Origin: Pseudomonas asiatica
GTDB lineage: Bacteria > Pseudomonadota > Gammaproteobacteria > Pseudomonadales > Pseudomonadaceae
Reading direction: 5' to 3'
NCBI RefSeq assembly: GCF_040214835.1
Contig: NZ_CP157874.1
Location: 1,616,001 to 1,680,000 of the forward strand
Length of the DNA stretch: 64,000 bases
In this document: positions 19,002 to 27,716 of the stretch, one piece after another
Layout: the number at the start of each line of letters is the position of its first letter
Numbering within the stretch: position 1 is the stretch's first letter
Notes under the pieces: generated by a model
Databases searched by the model: none
What the model was told of the DNA's origin: nothing
The model's input: the letters and a program-made list of their open reading frames with translations, nothing else
Position numbers and translations under genes: made by a program

Positions 19002-19077
19002 GTCCCCTTCGTCTAGTGGCCTAGGACACCGCCCTTTCACGGCGGTAACAGGGGTTCGAGTCCCCTAGGGGACGCCA
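19002..19077 (+). tRNA. tRNA-Glu (TTC), copy 2
   Basis: Identical to copy 1 at 18754 by eye. The spacer to the preceding Ala gene is shared with the third pair. Confidence 0.97.
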
Positions 19078-19137
19078 CTTTTCCTGCGTTTTGCAGGGCT
19101 TTAAAGGCTCGTCGATTACTGATGAGTCTTTTGTTTC

Positions 19138-19213
19138 GGGGCTATAGCTCAGCTGGGAGAGCGCCTGCATGGCATGCAGGAGGTCAGCGGTTCGATCCCG
19201 CTTAGCTCCACCA
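19138..19213 (+). tRNA. tRNA-Ala (GGC), copy 3
   Basis: Third identical tRNA-Ala(GGC) of the array, encoded CCA. Confidence 0.97.
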
Positions 19214-19255
19214 TTTCTGCCGCGGTTCGCGCAAGCGGATCGGCACGAAGGTTAC

Positions 19256-19331
19256 GTCCCCTTCGTCTAGTGGCCTAGGACACCGCCCTTTCACGGCGGT
19301 AACAGGGGTTCGAGTCCCCTAGGGGACGCCA
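19256..19331 (+). tRNA. tRNA-Glu (TTC), copy 3
   Basis: Third identical tRNA-Glu(TTC), last gene of the array, followed within 30 bases by a terminator. Confidence 0.97.
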
Positions 19332-19358
19332 CGTTTACCCGCGTTTTGCGGGACTTTT

Positions 19359-19395
19359 AAGGCTCATTCGATTATTGAATGGGCCTTTTGTTTTT
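19359..19395 (+). terminator. Terminator of the Ala/Glu tRNA operon
   Basis: AAGGCTCATTC, an 8-base loop and GAATGGGCCTT followed by a T-rich run (TTGTTTTT). Confidence 0.85.
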
Positions 19396-19503
19396 CTTCC
19401 CTATTCAAAATTTCGCGACCGACAGCGGCTGCAGATTCTGCTTGCCAAAAAATATTATGCGAATAATATTTCGATCATCATATTTTGATCGGCGAGTGGC
19501 CTG

Positions 19504-20043
19504 ATGAGCGACAAGAAGAGCAGAACCCGCGAACGCATTCTCGAGGCGGCGCGAAGTGCGCTGATCCAGCACGGCCCGGCCGAGCCTAGCGTCAGCCAGG
19601 TCATGGGGGCGGCAGGCCTGACCGTCGGTGGCTTCTACGCCCATTTCGACAGCAAGGACGAGTTGATGCTCGAAGCGTTCCGCCAGTTGCTGGGCGAGCG
19701 CCGCGCCTTGCTCGCGCAGATCGACCCCAGCCTGGATGGCGCCGGGCGGCGGGCGCTGGCCAGTGCCTTCTACCTGTCGCGCAAGCACCGTGATGCCGAA
19801 GTGCATGCCTGCCCGCTGCCCAACTCGCTGGGCGAGATGCAGCGCCTGCCGGAGGCCTTCCGCGAGGTGCTGGCCGAGCACATCGAGTTGATGGCTGCTG
19901 CCATGGTCGACCGCCCCGAGGACGCCGACAAGGCTTTGGCCGACCTTGCCCTGATGGTTGGCGGGCTGGCGCTGGCCCGTGCCCTGGGCACCAGCGAGCT
20001 GTCTGATCGTATTCTGCGCGCCGCCAAATCGGCGGTGCTTTAA
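19504..20043 (+). CDS. TetR-family transcriptional regulator
   Basis: A 179-residue regulator. The HTH is RERILEAARSALIQHG then VSQVMGAAGLTVGGFYAHFDSKDELM (residues ~9-55), the subclass with GGFYAHF seen in many pseudomonad repressors. The C-terminal domain contains HACPLPNSLGEMQRLP. It is 9 bases ahead of the alpha/beta hydrolase gene, so the two are likely co-transcribed and the regulator may control the hydrolase (and possibly the following thioesterase). Ligand unknown. Confidence 0.88.
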   Translation: MSDKKSRTRERILEAARSALIQHGPAEPSVSQVMGAAGLTVGGFYAHFDSKDELMLEAFRQLLGERRALLAQIDPSLDGAGRRALASAFYLSRKHRDAEVHACPLPNSLGEMQRLPEAFREVLAEHIELMAAAMVDRPEDADKALADLALMVGGLALARALGTSELSDRILRAAKSAVL

Positions 20044-20052
20044 CCCTGGAGC

Positions 20053-20940
20053 ATGGCGATGACTACCCTGAGCTGGATTCGTGGTGTCAATGGCACCCTG
20101 GGCCGCCTGGCCCCCGAGCACGTCGCGGGCAAGATGCGCCGTGCCTTCATGACCCCGCGCAACCTGCCGCCACGGGATTGGGAGTTGCCCGTGCTGGCCA
20201 GCGCCGAGCGCATCACCCTGCGCTTCGGTTTGTCGGCCTTGCGCTGGGGCAAGGGGCCGACCGTGTTGCTGATGCACGGCTGGGAAGGGCGCCCGACCCA
20301 GTTTGCCGCGTTGATCGAAACCTTGGTCCAGGCCGGGCATACCGTGGTGTCGCTGGAGGGGCCGGGGCATGGGCGTTCGCCCGGCGAGCAGGCGAATGTG
20401 GTGCTGTTTGCCCGAGCGCTGCTGGAGGCTGCCGCCGAACTGCCGCCGCTGCGCGCGGTTATTGGCCATTCCATGGGCGGCGCGAGTGTATTGCTGGCCC
20501 TGCAGATGGGGCTGCGCACAGAGGCAGCGGTCAGCATTGCCGCTCCGGCGCGGCTGTTGGGCGTACTGCGTGGCTTTGCCCATCGCCTGGGGCTTCCAGC
20601 GCGGGCGCGGGCGGCATTCATCCGCCAGGTGGAGCGGGATGTGGGCATGCAGATTGCTCGGCTGGATGTGACGGGTTACCAGCTGGAGTTGCCTGGGCTG
20701 GTGGTGCATGCCGCCGATGATGCGTTGGTGGCAGCCGATGAGGCCCAGGTCATCCACAAGGCCTGGTTCGATAGCCGCTTGATGCTGCTGGAGGCGGGTG
20801 GCCACCAGCGGGTGCTGTCCGATCCGCGCCTGAGTGCAGCGGTGCTGGAGTTGCTGGCCCGGGCTGGCGCGGTCCCTGTAGGAGCGGCCTTGTGTCGCGA
20901 TGGGCTGCGCAGCAGCCCCGGCAATCTGTGTCGGGACTGA
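20053..20940 (+). CDS. Alpha/beta hydrolase with REP-encoded C-terminus
   Basis: A 295-residue serine hydrolase: oxyanion strand VLLMHGWEGRPTQF, nucleophile elbow GHSMGG (Ser), acid in VVHAADDALVAADEA (Asp) and the histidine in EAGGHQRVLSDPRL. All three catalytic residues are present, so it should be active; substrate unknown (esters or lipids likely). The last ~22 residues (from GAVPVGAALCRDG) are encoded by the left arm of a type-B REP element at 20871-20996, so the native stop has apparently been lost to the repeat. It follows the TetR gene by 9 bases. Confidence 0.85.
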   Translation: MAMTTLSWIRGVNGTLGRLAPEHVAGKMRRAFMTPRNLPPRDWELPVLASAERITLRFGLSALRWGKGPTVLLMHGWEGRPTQFAALIETLVQAGHTVVSLEGPGHGRSPGEQANVVLFARALLEAAAELPPLRAVIGHSMGGASVLLALQMGLRTEAAVSIAAPARLLGVLRGFAHRLGLPARARAAFIRQVERDVGMQIARLDVTGYQLELPGLVVHAADDALVAADEAQVIHKAWFDSRLMLLEAGGHQRVLSDPRLSAAVLELLARAGAVPVGAALCRDGLRSSPGNLCRD

Positions 20941-20996
20941 GATTTTGGGGGCCGCTGCGCGCCCCATCGCGACACAAGGCCGCTCCTACAGGGACC
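20871..20996. repeat. Type-B REP pair overlapping a coding region
   Basis: Arms GGTCCCTGTAGGAGCGGCCT...TGTGTCGCGATGGG and its complement, a second REP family distinct from the TTCGCGGGTAAACC type. The left arm lies in frame inside the 3' end of the hydrolase gene. Confidence 0.9.
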
Positions 20997-21081
20997 GCGT
21001 AGCCCCGCAGGCAAGTGCAGAAGGGCTGGACTTTCCCACGGCGGTCCCTGCTAAATCCACTTTTGCTCCAAGGAAGCGAAC

Positions 21082-21516
21082 ATGAGCTGGGACCTGGCAA
21101 CACCTTTCGTCATCGACCTGCGCGTCGGCAGCGAGGATATCGACGGCCTTGGCCACGCCAACAACGCGGTCTACGTCACCTGGCTGGAGCGCTGCGCCTG
21201 GCGCCACTCTCAGCGCCTGGGCCTGGACCTGGCCGAATATCGCCGGCTGGACCGGGCCATGGCCGTGGTGCGCCACGAAATCGACTACCTGGCCGCTGCC
21301 TACGAGGACGACGAGCTGCAACTGGCCACCTGGATCATCGACTGGGACCAGCGCCTGCGCATGACCCGGCGCTTCCAGCTCAAGCGCCCGCGCGACGGCG
21401 TGACCTTGCTGCGCGCCCAGACCACCTTTGCCTGCATCGAGCTCTCCAGTGGCAAGCCCAGGCGCATGCCGGCGGAGTTTCTCGACGGTTACGGCCCGGC
21501 GCTGATCGGCGCCTGA
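21082..21516 (+). CDS. Hotdog-fold acyl-CoA thioesterase (4HBT type)
   Basis: A 144-residue single hotdog domain. The motif EDIDGLGHANNAVYVTWLERCAW is the YbgC/4-hydroxybenzoyl-CoA thioesterase signature with Asp catalytic position and the NNxxY helix start; VVRHEIDYLAAAYEDDELQ is the second strand pair. Predicted to hydrolyse an acyl-CoA thioester in the cytosol; chain specificity is not readable. It stands alone between a REP pair and dusC. Start ATG at 21082 has AGGAAGCGAAC just upstream. Confidence 0.87.
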   Translation: MSWDLATPFVIDLRVGSEDIDGLGHANNAVYVTWLERCAWRHSQRLGLDLAEYRRLDRAMAVVRHEIDYLAAAYEDDELQLATWIIDWDQRLRMTRRFQLKRPRDGVTLLRAQTTFACIELSSGKPRRMPAEFLDGYGPALIGA

Positions 21517-21567
21517 AACACCGGCAATTTTTGTTAGACTGCCGGCTTTTTCCGCCGAGACCCCGAC

Positions 21568-22539
21568 ATGCAAATTGCCCTGGCCCCCATGGAGGGGCTG
21601 GTCGACAACATCCTGCGCGACGTGCTGACCCGCGTGGGCGGTATCGACTGGTGCGTCACCGAGTTCATTCGCGTGTGCGACCGCCTGCTGCCGCCTTCCT
21701 CGTTCGACAAGCTGGCACCCGAGTTGCGCAATGGCGCGCGGACTGCCGCAGGGGTGCCCATGCGTGTGCAGCTGTTGGGCTCGGACCCTGTGTGCCTGGC
21801 GGAAAACGCCGCGCTGGCCTGCGAGTTGGGCGCGCCGGTAATCGACCTGAACTTTGGTTGCCCGGCCAAGACCGTGAACAAGTCGCGTGGTGGAGCGGTG
21901 CTGCTCAAGGAGCCGGAACTGCTGCACGCCATTGTGCGTGAAGTGCGCCGGGCCGTGCCGGCGGATATCCCGGTCACCTCGAAGATGCGCCTGGGTTTCG
22001 ACAGCCCCGATGGCGCGCTGGAGTGTGCCACGGCGCTGGCCGAAGGAGGCTCGGCGCACCTGGTGGTGCATGCGCGGACCAAGGTCGAGGGCTACAAGCC
22101 GCCGGCCCACTGGGAGTGGGTGGCGCGGGTGCAGGATGTGGTCAAGGTGCCGGTGTTCGCCAATGGCGAGATCTGGACCGTGGACGACTGGCGGCGCTGT
22201 CGTGAGGTCAGTGGCGCTGAAGACATCATGCTGGGCCGTGGGCTGGTTTCGCGCCCCGACCTGGGGCTGCAGATTGCCGCGGCGCGTGACGGGCGGGAGT
22301 ACCAGCCGATGAGCTGGGACGACCTGCTGCCATTGCTGCGCGAGTTCTGGCGCCAGGCTCAGGACAAGTTGTCGCCGCGCTATGCGCCGGGGCGGATGAA
22401 GCAGTGGCTGGCGATGCTGACCCGCAGTTATCCCGAAGCGGTTGTGCTGTTTGCCGAGTTGCGTCGGGAGGATGACTGTGCGCGGATCAGCAGGTTGCTG
22501 GGGGTTGAGGCGGTTTCCATCGAAGCTTGTGTTGCCTGA
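21568..22539 (+). CDS. dusC: tRNA-dihydrouridine(16) synthase
   Basis: FMN-dependent reductase that makes dihydrouridine at tRNA position 16, 323 residues. Start [20 protein letters not shown] matches the DusC type, catalytic cysteine in [17 protein letters not shown], the [16 protein letters not shown] loop and GEIWTVDDW, and the [11 protein letters not shown] strand that precedes the tRNA-binding helical domain. These DusC-type loops separate it from DusA and DusB. The gene is followed by a REP pair and then by the heat-shock gene promoter. Confidence 0.93.
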   Translation: MQIALAPMEGLVDNILRDVLTRVGGIDWCVTEFIRVCDRLLPPSSFDKLAPELRNGARTAAGVPMRVQLLGSDPVCLAENAALACELGAPVIDLNFGCPAKTVNKSRGGAVLLKEPELLHAIVREVRRAVPADIPVTSKMRLGFDSPDGALECATALAEGGSAHLVVHARTKVEGYKPPAHWEWVARVQDVVKVPVFANGEIWTVDDWRRCREVSGAEDIMLGRGLVSRPDLGLQIAAARDGREYQPMSWDDLLPLLREFWRQAQDKLSPRYAPGRMKQWLAMLTRSYPEAVVLFAELRREDDCARISRLLGVEAVSIEACVA

Positions 22540-22540
22540 T

Positions 22541-22636
22541 CCGGCCCTTTCGCGGGTAAATCCGCTCCCACAGGTTCGGCGCAGGTTTTGGAATGTGTGA
22601 GCTCCCTGTGGGAGCGGGTTTACCCGCGAAGAGGCC
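22541..22636. repeat. REP pair
   Basis: Arms CCGGCCCTTTCGCGGGTAAA... and complement ...GTTTACCCGCGAAGAGGCC inverted over a ~33-base spacer after dusC. Confidence 0.92.
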
Positions 22637-22677
22637 ATCAAGCCCAACGCAGGAATCCAGATTTTTTCTGCTCCCCC

Positions 22678-22703
22678 CTTGAAAGCATTTCCCTCGGCCA
22701 TAT
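22678..22703 (+). promoter_or_regulatory. Sigma-32 (heat-shock) promoter of the hsp20 gene
   Basis: CTTGAAA (22678-22684), 13-base spacer and CCATAT (22698-22703) match the RpoH consensus CTTGAAA-N11-16-CCCCATNT. Confidence 0.75.
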
Positions 22704-22711
22704 CTCTTGAG

Positions 22712-22765
22712 TACGCGATGCCGAAGTCGGGTCGCGTAATGACTTACTTGCTGAATCTCAGGAGT
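22712..22765 (+). promoter_or_regulatory. ROSE-type RNA thermometer in the hsp20 leader
   Basis: The leader folds into a 5' hairpin (TACGCGA 22712-22718 with TCGCGTA 22732-22738). An anti-Shine-Dalgarno hairpin follows, in which ACTTGCTGA (22746-22754) pairs with TCAGGAGT (22758-22765) leaving G22750 bulged. The TTGCT opposite AGGA with a bulged G is the hallmark of ROSE elements, known for ibpA leaders in Pseudomonas. Heat melting would free the AGGAG before the ATG at 22768. Confidence 0.8.
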
Positions 22766-22767
22766 TC

Positions 22768-23217
22768 ATGACCATGACCACCGCTTTCTCTCTCGCTCCA
22801 CTGTTCCGCCATTCCGTTGGTTTCGATCGTTTCAACGACCTGTTCGAATCCGCGGCACGTAACGAGGCTGGTAGCAGCTACCCGCCCTACAACGTGGAAA
22901 AGCATGGCGATGACCACTACCGCATCGTGGTTGCTGCAGCCGGTTTCCAGGAAGAGGACCTCGACCTGCAGGTTGAAAAAGGTGTCCTGACCGTGACCGG
23001 TGGCAAGCGCGACAATGGCGCTGCTGAAGTGACCTACCTGCATCAGGGTATCGCGCAGCGCGCCTTCAAGCTGTCGTTCCGCCTGGCCGACCATATCGAA
23101 GTCAAGGCCGCCGGCCTGGCCAATGGCCTGCTCAGCATCGACCTGCTGCGCATCGTGCCTGAAGAAGCCAAGGCCAAGCGCATTCCGATCAACGGCGACA
23201 AGCCAGCGCTGAACTGA
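22768..23217 (+). CDS. ibpA: Small heat shock protein IbpA (Hsp20)
   Basis: ATP-independent holdase of 149 residues. The alpha-crystallin domain (about residues 36-130) starts at YPPYNVEKHGDDHYRIVVAAAGF, shows the A-x-x-x-G-L-like core AAGLANGLLSIDL and ends in the C-terminal IXI-type motif (RIPI) that drives oligomerisation. The N-terminus (MTMTTAFSLAPLFRHSVGFDRF) is IbpA-like. Expression should be doubly heat-controlled: a sigma-32 promoter and a ROSE thermometer precede it. A strong terminator follows. Confidence 0.93.
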   Translation: MTMTTAFSLAPLFRHSVGFDRFNDLFESAARNEAGSSYPPYNVEKHGDDHYRIVVAAAGFQEEDLDLQVEKGVLTVTGGKRDNGAAEVTYLHQGIAQRAFKLSFRLADHIEVKAAGLANGLLSIDLLRIVPEEAKAKRIPINGDKPALN

Positions 23218-23230
23218 TCGTGTAGATGTG

Positions 23231-23262
23231 AAAAAGGGCACCCCCAGGGGTGCCCTTTTTTG
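23231..23262 (+). terminator. Terminator of ibpA
   Basis: AAAAAGGGCACCCC, a 4-base loop and GGGTGCCCTTTTTT; a textbook hairpin with T-run, possibly bidirectional. Confidence 0.9.
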
Positions 23263-23280
23263 TGTCCGTTCCCACGGTCC

Positions 23281-23400
23281 CCTTGTAGGAGCGGCCTTGT
23301 GTCGCGATGGGCTGCGCAGCAGCCCCAAAATCTTGGTTCCAGCATCGATTGCCGGGGCTGCTGCGCAGCCCATCGCGACACAAGGCCGCTCCTACAGGGG
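23281..23400. repeat. Type-B REP pair
   Basis: Arms CCTTGTAGGAGCGGCCTTGT...GCGCAGCAGCCCC and complement around a ~28-base spacer, between convergent ibpA and the GGDEF-EAL gene. Same family as 20871-20996 and 42616-42737. Confidence 0.92.
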
Positions 23401-23437
23401 CTGCGTCAGCGTCACCAAAGTCGCGTCAGTCGTTCGG

Positions 23438-26400
23438 TCAGTAATCCGCCGGCGCCTCCAGCAACATCTGCCGGAACTCCGGCAAAGGCAGCGGCCGGCT
23501 GTGCAAGTACCCCTGGTACAGGTGGCACCCCAGCCGTTCCAGGAACTCCAGCTGTTCGGTCAGCTCCACCCCTTCGGCAATCACCGCCAGGTCCAGGCTG
23601 CGGGCCATGGCGACGATGGCGCGGACGATTTCGGCGTCGTTGGGGTCCACCGGTGCATCGCGTACGAAAGTCTGGTCGATCTTCAGCGCATCCACTGGCA
23701 GGCGTTTCAGGTAGGTCAGCGAGGAATAGCCGGTGCCGAAGTCATCCATGGCAAAGCTCACCCCGTAGCGCTTCAGTTCGCGCATCTTGCTGATGGTGTC
23801 TTCCAGGTTCTGGATGACGATGCCTTCGGTAATTTCCAGCTTCAGCATCTGCCGTGGCAGGCGGTAATCGTCCAGGCTGCGCAGCACCCGCCCGACAAAG
23901 TCGTTCTGGCGGAACTGCCGTGGGCTGATGTTCACGCACAGGCTGAAATCATCGGCGTCGATCAGCCCGTCGCCGAGCATGCGCGCGCAGGCATCGCAAG
24001 CTTCGTCGAGGATCCAGCTGCCAACTTCAAGGATCAGGCCGCTTTCTTCCAGCACCTGAATGAATTGCGCGGGTGGCTGCTGACCCAGTTGCGGGTGATG
24101 CCAGCGCAGCAGCACCTCGGCGCCGACGATGCGGTTGTCGCGGGCATCCACCTGTGGCTGGAAGTGCAGCGCCAGCTCGCCGCGGGCCAGGGCCAGGCGC
24201 AGGTCGTTTTCCATGCGCAGGCGCTCGCTGGCAGCCTTCTGCATGGTGGTATGGAACAGCTGGGTGGTGTTGCGCCCGGAGTCCTTGGCCCGGTACAGGG
24301 CGATATCGGCACGCTTGAGCAGGTCGGCCGGGGTGGCGCCGTGGTCAGGGATCAGCGCCACACCGATGCTGGGTGTCACCTGCAGGCGCTGGCCGTCCAG
24401 CGACATCGGCTCGGCCAGCAGTTCGCGCAGGGTGTCGGCCAGCCCGCGGACTTTCTCTTCGACCAGCTCGCGGCTGCCTTCCAGGCCGCTGAGCAATACC
24501 ACGAACTCGTCGCCACCCAGGCGCGCCACGGTGTCTTCCAGACGCACGCTGGCTTCCAGCCGCGCGGTGATGATCTTCAGCACCGTGTCGCCCACCGGGT
24601 GGCCCAGCGAGTCGTTGATGTGCTTGAAGTGGTCAAGGTCGAGGAACAGCAGGGCGCCGCGCAGGTTGTGGCGCCTGAGCAGGGCGATCTGCTGGCTCAG
24701 GCGGTCCATCAGCAGGGCACGGTTGGGCAGGTTGGTCAGCGGGTCGTGGTAGGCCAGGTGGCGAATCTGTGCCTGGGCGTTCTTCAGCTGGCTGACATCG
24801 CGGGCGGTCAGCAGCAGGCAATCCACCTCGTTGAGGGTGATCGGCTCCACCGACACCTCCACGGTAAGGATATCGCCACGCTTGTTGCGCCCGAGCATCT
24901 CGCGATGATGCACCCGGCCACGCTCGAGCAACTCGGCCAGCAGGGCGCTGCGCTGCTTGTCGTCGGCCCAGATGCCGATCTCGTACACCGTGTGGCCGAC
25001 CACGTCGGCGGTGCTGTAGCCGGTCAGGCGGCAGAAACCGTCGTTGATTTCCAGGTAGCGACCGCTATAGCGTTCGGTGATGGTGATGGCGTCAGGGCTG
25101 GAGTGGAAGGCCTTGGCAAACTTCTCCTCGCTGGACTTCAGCGCCGCCTCGGCGCGCTGCTGCTGGGTGATGTCGCGCAGGGTGGTGACGCTGCAAGGCT
25201 GGTCATCGACGGTGATGAGGCGGCTGGAAATCACGCAGGTCAGCGGTGCGCCATTGCGGTGGTTGACCACCACGGCGACGTTGCTCAGGGCCTGCTCGCG
25301 GATCACCCGCTCGATGCGTTGTGCGCGCTCGACTGACTCCGCCCACAGGCCGATTTCCTCGGCAGTGCGGCCGATCACCTGGTCGGTGCCCCAGCCGAAG
25401 GTCTGGGTGAACGCCGGGTTGATCTCGATGAACTGGCCAGTGTCCTGGCGAGTGACGCAGATCGGGTCGGGGCTGACCTGGAACAGGCTGGCGAACTTCT
25501 CTTCCGAGGCGCTCAGGCGCTGTTCGCGTTCCACCTGGTCGGTGATGTCGAGCAAGGTGCCAGCCATGCGCAGCGGGTTGCCCTGCTCGTCGCGGTACAG
25601 CCGGGCTCGGCTTTCGATGTAGCGCGAGATGCCGTTCTCCAGTTGTACCCGGTAGGTGATCTGGTAGTTGCCGGCAGGCCCTTCGCGCAGGCTGCGGTAG
25701 GCCTGGCGCATCGAGTTGCGCTCCTGCTCCGGTACCCCTTCGAAAAACGCGTCGAACGATTCGTGAAAGGGAATGGGCGGCAGGCCGTGGAGCTGTGCGG
25801 CCCGGGCCGAGCCGTAGAGCATGCCGCTGGGGATATGCCAGTCCCAGGTGCCCAGTTGTGCCGAGTCCAGGGCCAGGTCCAGGCGCTCCTGGCTGTCCTT
25901 CAGGGCCTGCTCGGCGCGCTTGCGTTCGGTAGTGTCGACGAAGGTGCTGATCAGGTAGGTCACGCCTTCCAGCTCGATGCCCTGGGTGCAGAGGATGCCG
26001 TCATGCACCTTGCCGCTGATGGCGCGGAACTGCACCTCGAGGATCAGCGGGCCACTGTTGGCCCGGGTCGATTCCAGCATCTGGTGGCGCTGTTCGGGGT
26101 TGACCCACAGGCCCAGTTCCAGGCTGGTCTTGCCGATCACCTGGCTGCCGGGCCAGCCGAACATGTCTTCGAAGTGCTGGTTGACCTCGAAGATCATGCC
26201 GTCGTGGCGGCGGGTGAGCAAAATGGCATTGGGGCTGAGGTGGAACAGGGTGGCGAAGCGTTTTTCCGAATTGATCAGCGCCGTTTCCCGCTCGCGCTGG
26301 CGGGTGATTTCACGGATCACCCCGATCATCTGCGGCCGGCCGTTCGGGTCGTGGGTCAGGCTGCCGTTGATCTCCAGCCAGTGCAGGCTGCCGTCCGGCC

Positions 26401-26734
26401 AGCGGATACGGTGGCGCATGGCCTGTTCTACCGGTTCGCCGTTGAACACTGCCTGGAACACCTGGCGTGTACGCGCGCGGTCTTCCTCGGGCAGCAGGTC
26501 GAGGTAGTCGACATCGGCGGGGAGCGGGCGCTGCGGGTCGAAGCCGAACAGGGCCTGGGTGCCCCGTGACCAGCTGACCCGGCCGCTTTCGATATCCCAT
26601 AGCCAGGCCCCCAGCCGCGCGCCGTTGAGCGCGGCCAGCAATTGCGGGGCGTTCTGCCAGGCCTGCTCGGACTCCTGAGGGTCGGCCGCAGGTATGCGCG
26701 GCAGGCGCAAAAAGCGATTCGCTGATTTGGGCAT
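23438..26734 (-). CDS. Five-PAS GGDEF-EAL cyclic-di-GMP protein
   Basis: A 1098-residue cytosolic signalling protein, start ATG at 26734 (MPKSANRFLRLPR); a longer open frame upstream only covers the LysR gene. Five PAS domains follow one another, each opened by an ALNGARLG/SEKRFATLFH/SQERLDLALD/SEEKFASLFQ/SEEKFAKAFH helix. Then comes a GGDEF domain with intact RLGGDEF near residue 740 and an RLED inhibitory site five residues before it. The EAL domain follows (EVLLRW near residue 872, KLEITEG, DDFGTGYSSL, IDQTFVRD, AEGVE, QGY). Both cyclase and phosphodiesterase sites look competent. No transmembrane segments, so it senses an intracellular signal. Confidence 0.92.
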   Translation of the reverse strand: MPKSANRFLRLPRIPAADPQESEQAWQNAPQLLAALNGARLGAWLWDIESGRVSWSRGTQALFGFDPQRPLPADVDYLDLLPEEDRARTRQVFQAVFNGEPVEQAMRHRIRWPDGSLHWLEINGSLTHDPNGRPQMIGVIREITRQRERETALINSEKRFATLFHLSPNAILLTRRHDGMIFEVNQHFEDMFGWPGSQVIGKTSLELGLWVNPEQRHQMLESTRANSGPLILEVQFRAISGKVHDGILCTQGIELEGVTYLISTFVDTTERKRAEQALKDSQERLDLALDSAQLGTWDWHIPSGMLYGSARAAQLHGLPPIPFHESFDAFFEGVPEQERNSMRQAYRSLREGPAGNYQITYRVQLENGISRYIESRARLYRDEQGNPLRMAGTLLDITDQVEREQRLSASEEKFASLFQVSPDPICVTRQDTGQFIEINPAFTQTFGWGTDQVIGRTAEEIGLWAESVERAQRIERVIREQALSNVAVVVNHRNGAPLTCVISSRLITVDDQPCSVTTLRDITQQQRAEAALKSSEEKFAKAFHSSPDAITITERYSGRYLEINDGFCRLTGYSTADVVGHTVYEIGIWADDKQRSALLAELLERGRVHHREMLGRNKRGDILTVEVSVEPITLNEVDCLLLTARDVSQLKNAQAQIRHLAYHDPLTNLPNRALLMDRLSQQIALLRRHNLRGALLFLDLDHFKHINDSLGHPVGDTVLKIITARLEASVRLEDTVARLGGDEFVVLLSGLEGSRELVEEKVRGLADTLRELLAEPMSLDGQRLQVTPSIGVALIPDHGATPADLLKRADIALYRAKDSGRNTTQLFHTTMQKAASERLRMENDLRLALARGELALHFQPQVDARDNRIVGAEVLLRWHHPQLGQQPPAQFIQVLEESGLILEVGSWILDEACDACARMLGDGLIDADDFSLCVNISPRQFRQNDFVGRVLRSLDDYRLPRQMLKLEITEGIVIQNLEDTISKMRELKRYGVSFAMDDFGTGYSSLTYLKRLPVDALKIDQTFVRDAPVDPNDAEIVRAIVAMARSLDLAVIAEGVELTEQLEFLERLGCHLYQGYLHSRPLPLPEFRQMLLEAPADY

Positions 26735-26796
26735 CGGTACCAGACCTTTGGCGTGTGACGCGTCCTTGGAGGTGGCAATACCGGGCTGACGACCGG

Positions 26797-27675
26797 TCAG
26801 GCGGGCCCTGCGTGGCTGTCGAGCAGGGCCATGAATGCCCTGGCCGCGTTCGATAGCGTACGCTCCGTGTGCAAAATGTAGCCTAGCTGGCGTGACAGCT
26901 GTATGCCCGGCAAGGCGATGGGTGCAACCTGTTCGTCGAGCATGGTGCGCGGCAGCACGCTCCAGGCCAGGCCGATCGACACCATCATCTTGATGGTTTC
27001 CAGATAGTTGGTGCTCATGGCGATGTTCGGCGTCAGGCCCTGGCTTTCGAACAGGCGCTGGACAATATGGTGGGTAAAGGTGTTGCCGCCGGGGAACACG
27101 GCCGGGTGGCGGGCGACGTCGGCCAGGCTGACCGTATGGTTGTTGGCCAGCGGGTGCTCGGGAGCGGCGACGAAGTCCAGGGCGTCGTCCCACACCGGCA
27201 CGGCCTTGACCAGGTGGTGCGGCTCGGGCGCCAGGGTGATAACGGCAATCTCGGCGCGGCCATGGAGGATTTCGTCGTAGGCCTGTTCCGAATCCATGAA
27301 CTGAATATCCAGCGCCACTGCCGGGTATTCCCGAGTGAAAGCCCGCAATAGCGGGGGAAGGCGGTGCAAGCCGATATGGTGGCTGGTGGCAAGGGTCAGC
27401 CGACCACTCACTTCCCCGGTCAAATTGGTCAGTGCGCGCCGGGTATCATCAAGGACGTTGAGGATCTGGTAGGCGCGGGGCAGCAAGGCGCGTCCGGCCT
27501 CGGTCAGGGTCACCTCGCGGCCCAGCCGGTCGAACAGGCGCACATCCAGTTGCTGTTCCAGCCCGGCGATGCGCTTGCTGACGGCCGGTTGGGTCAGGAA
27601 CAGGCGGTCGGCCGCCCCGGAAAAGCTACCGGTTTCGGCAATCGCGATGAAGGCGCTAAGGTTCGCCAGATCCAT
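26797..27675 (-). CDS. LysR-type regulator divergent from leuC
   Basis: A 292-residue LTTR. The winged HTH occupies residues 1-60 (DLANLSAFIAIAETGSFSGAADRLFLTQPAVSKRIAGLEQQL); the periplasmic-binding-protein-like effector domain follows. I chose the ATG at 27675 (MDLANLSAF), 10 bases after AGGA, over a TTG at 27702. Its divergence from leuCD-leuB with a shared 131-base intergenic region, as in P. aeruginosa, makes control of leucine biosynthesis the obvious hypothesis, unproven here. Confidence 0.9.
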   Translation of the reverse strand: MDLANLSAFIAIAETGSFSGAADRLFLTQPAVSKRIAGLEQQLDVRLFDRLGREVTLTEAGRALLPRAYQILNVLDDTRRALTNLTGEVSGRLTLATSHHIGLHRLPPLLRAFTREYPAVALDIQFMDSEQAYDEILHGRAEIAVITLAPEPHHLVKAVPVWDDALDFVAAPEHPLANNHTVSLADVARHPAVFPGGNTFTHHIVQRLFESQGLTPNIAMSTNYLETIKMMVSIGLAWSVLPRTMLDEQVAPIALPGIQLSRQLGYILHTERTLSNAARAFMALLDSHAGPA

Positions 27676-27716
27676 GGGTTTGTATTCCTGTTGGTTATCC
27701 AAAGCATAAAAATTAT

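Noticed and set aside
10326..19331. tRNA genes as integration sites of a genomic island
   Set aside because: No integrase, no direct repeat of a tRNA 3' end and no atypical gene block adjoin tRNA-Asn, the Ala/Glu array or the Val/Asp array.
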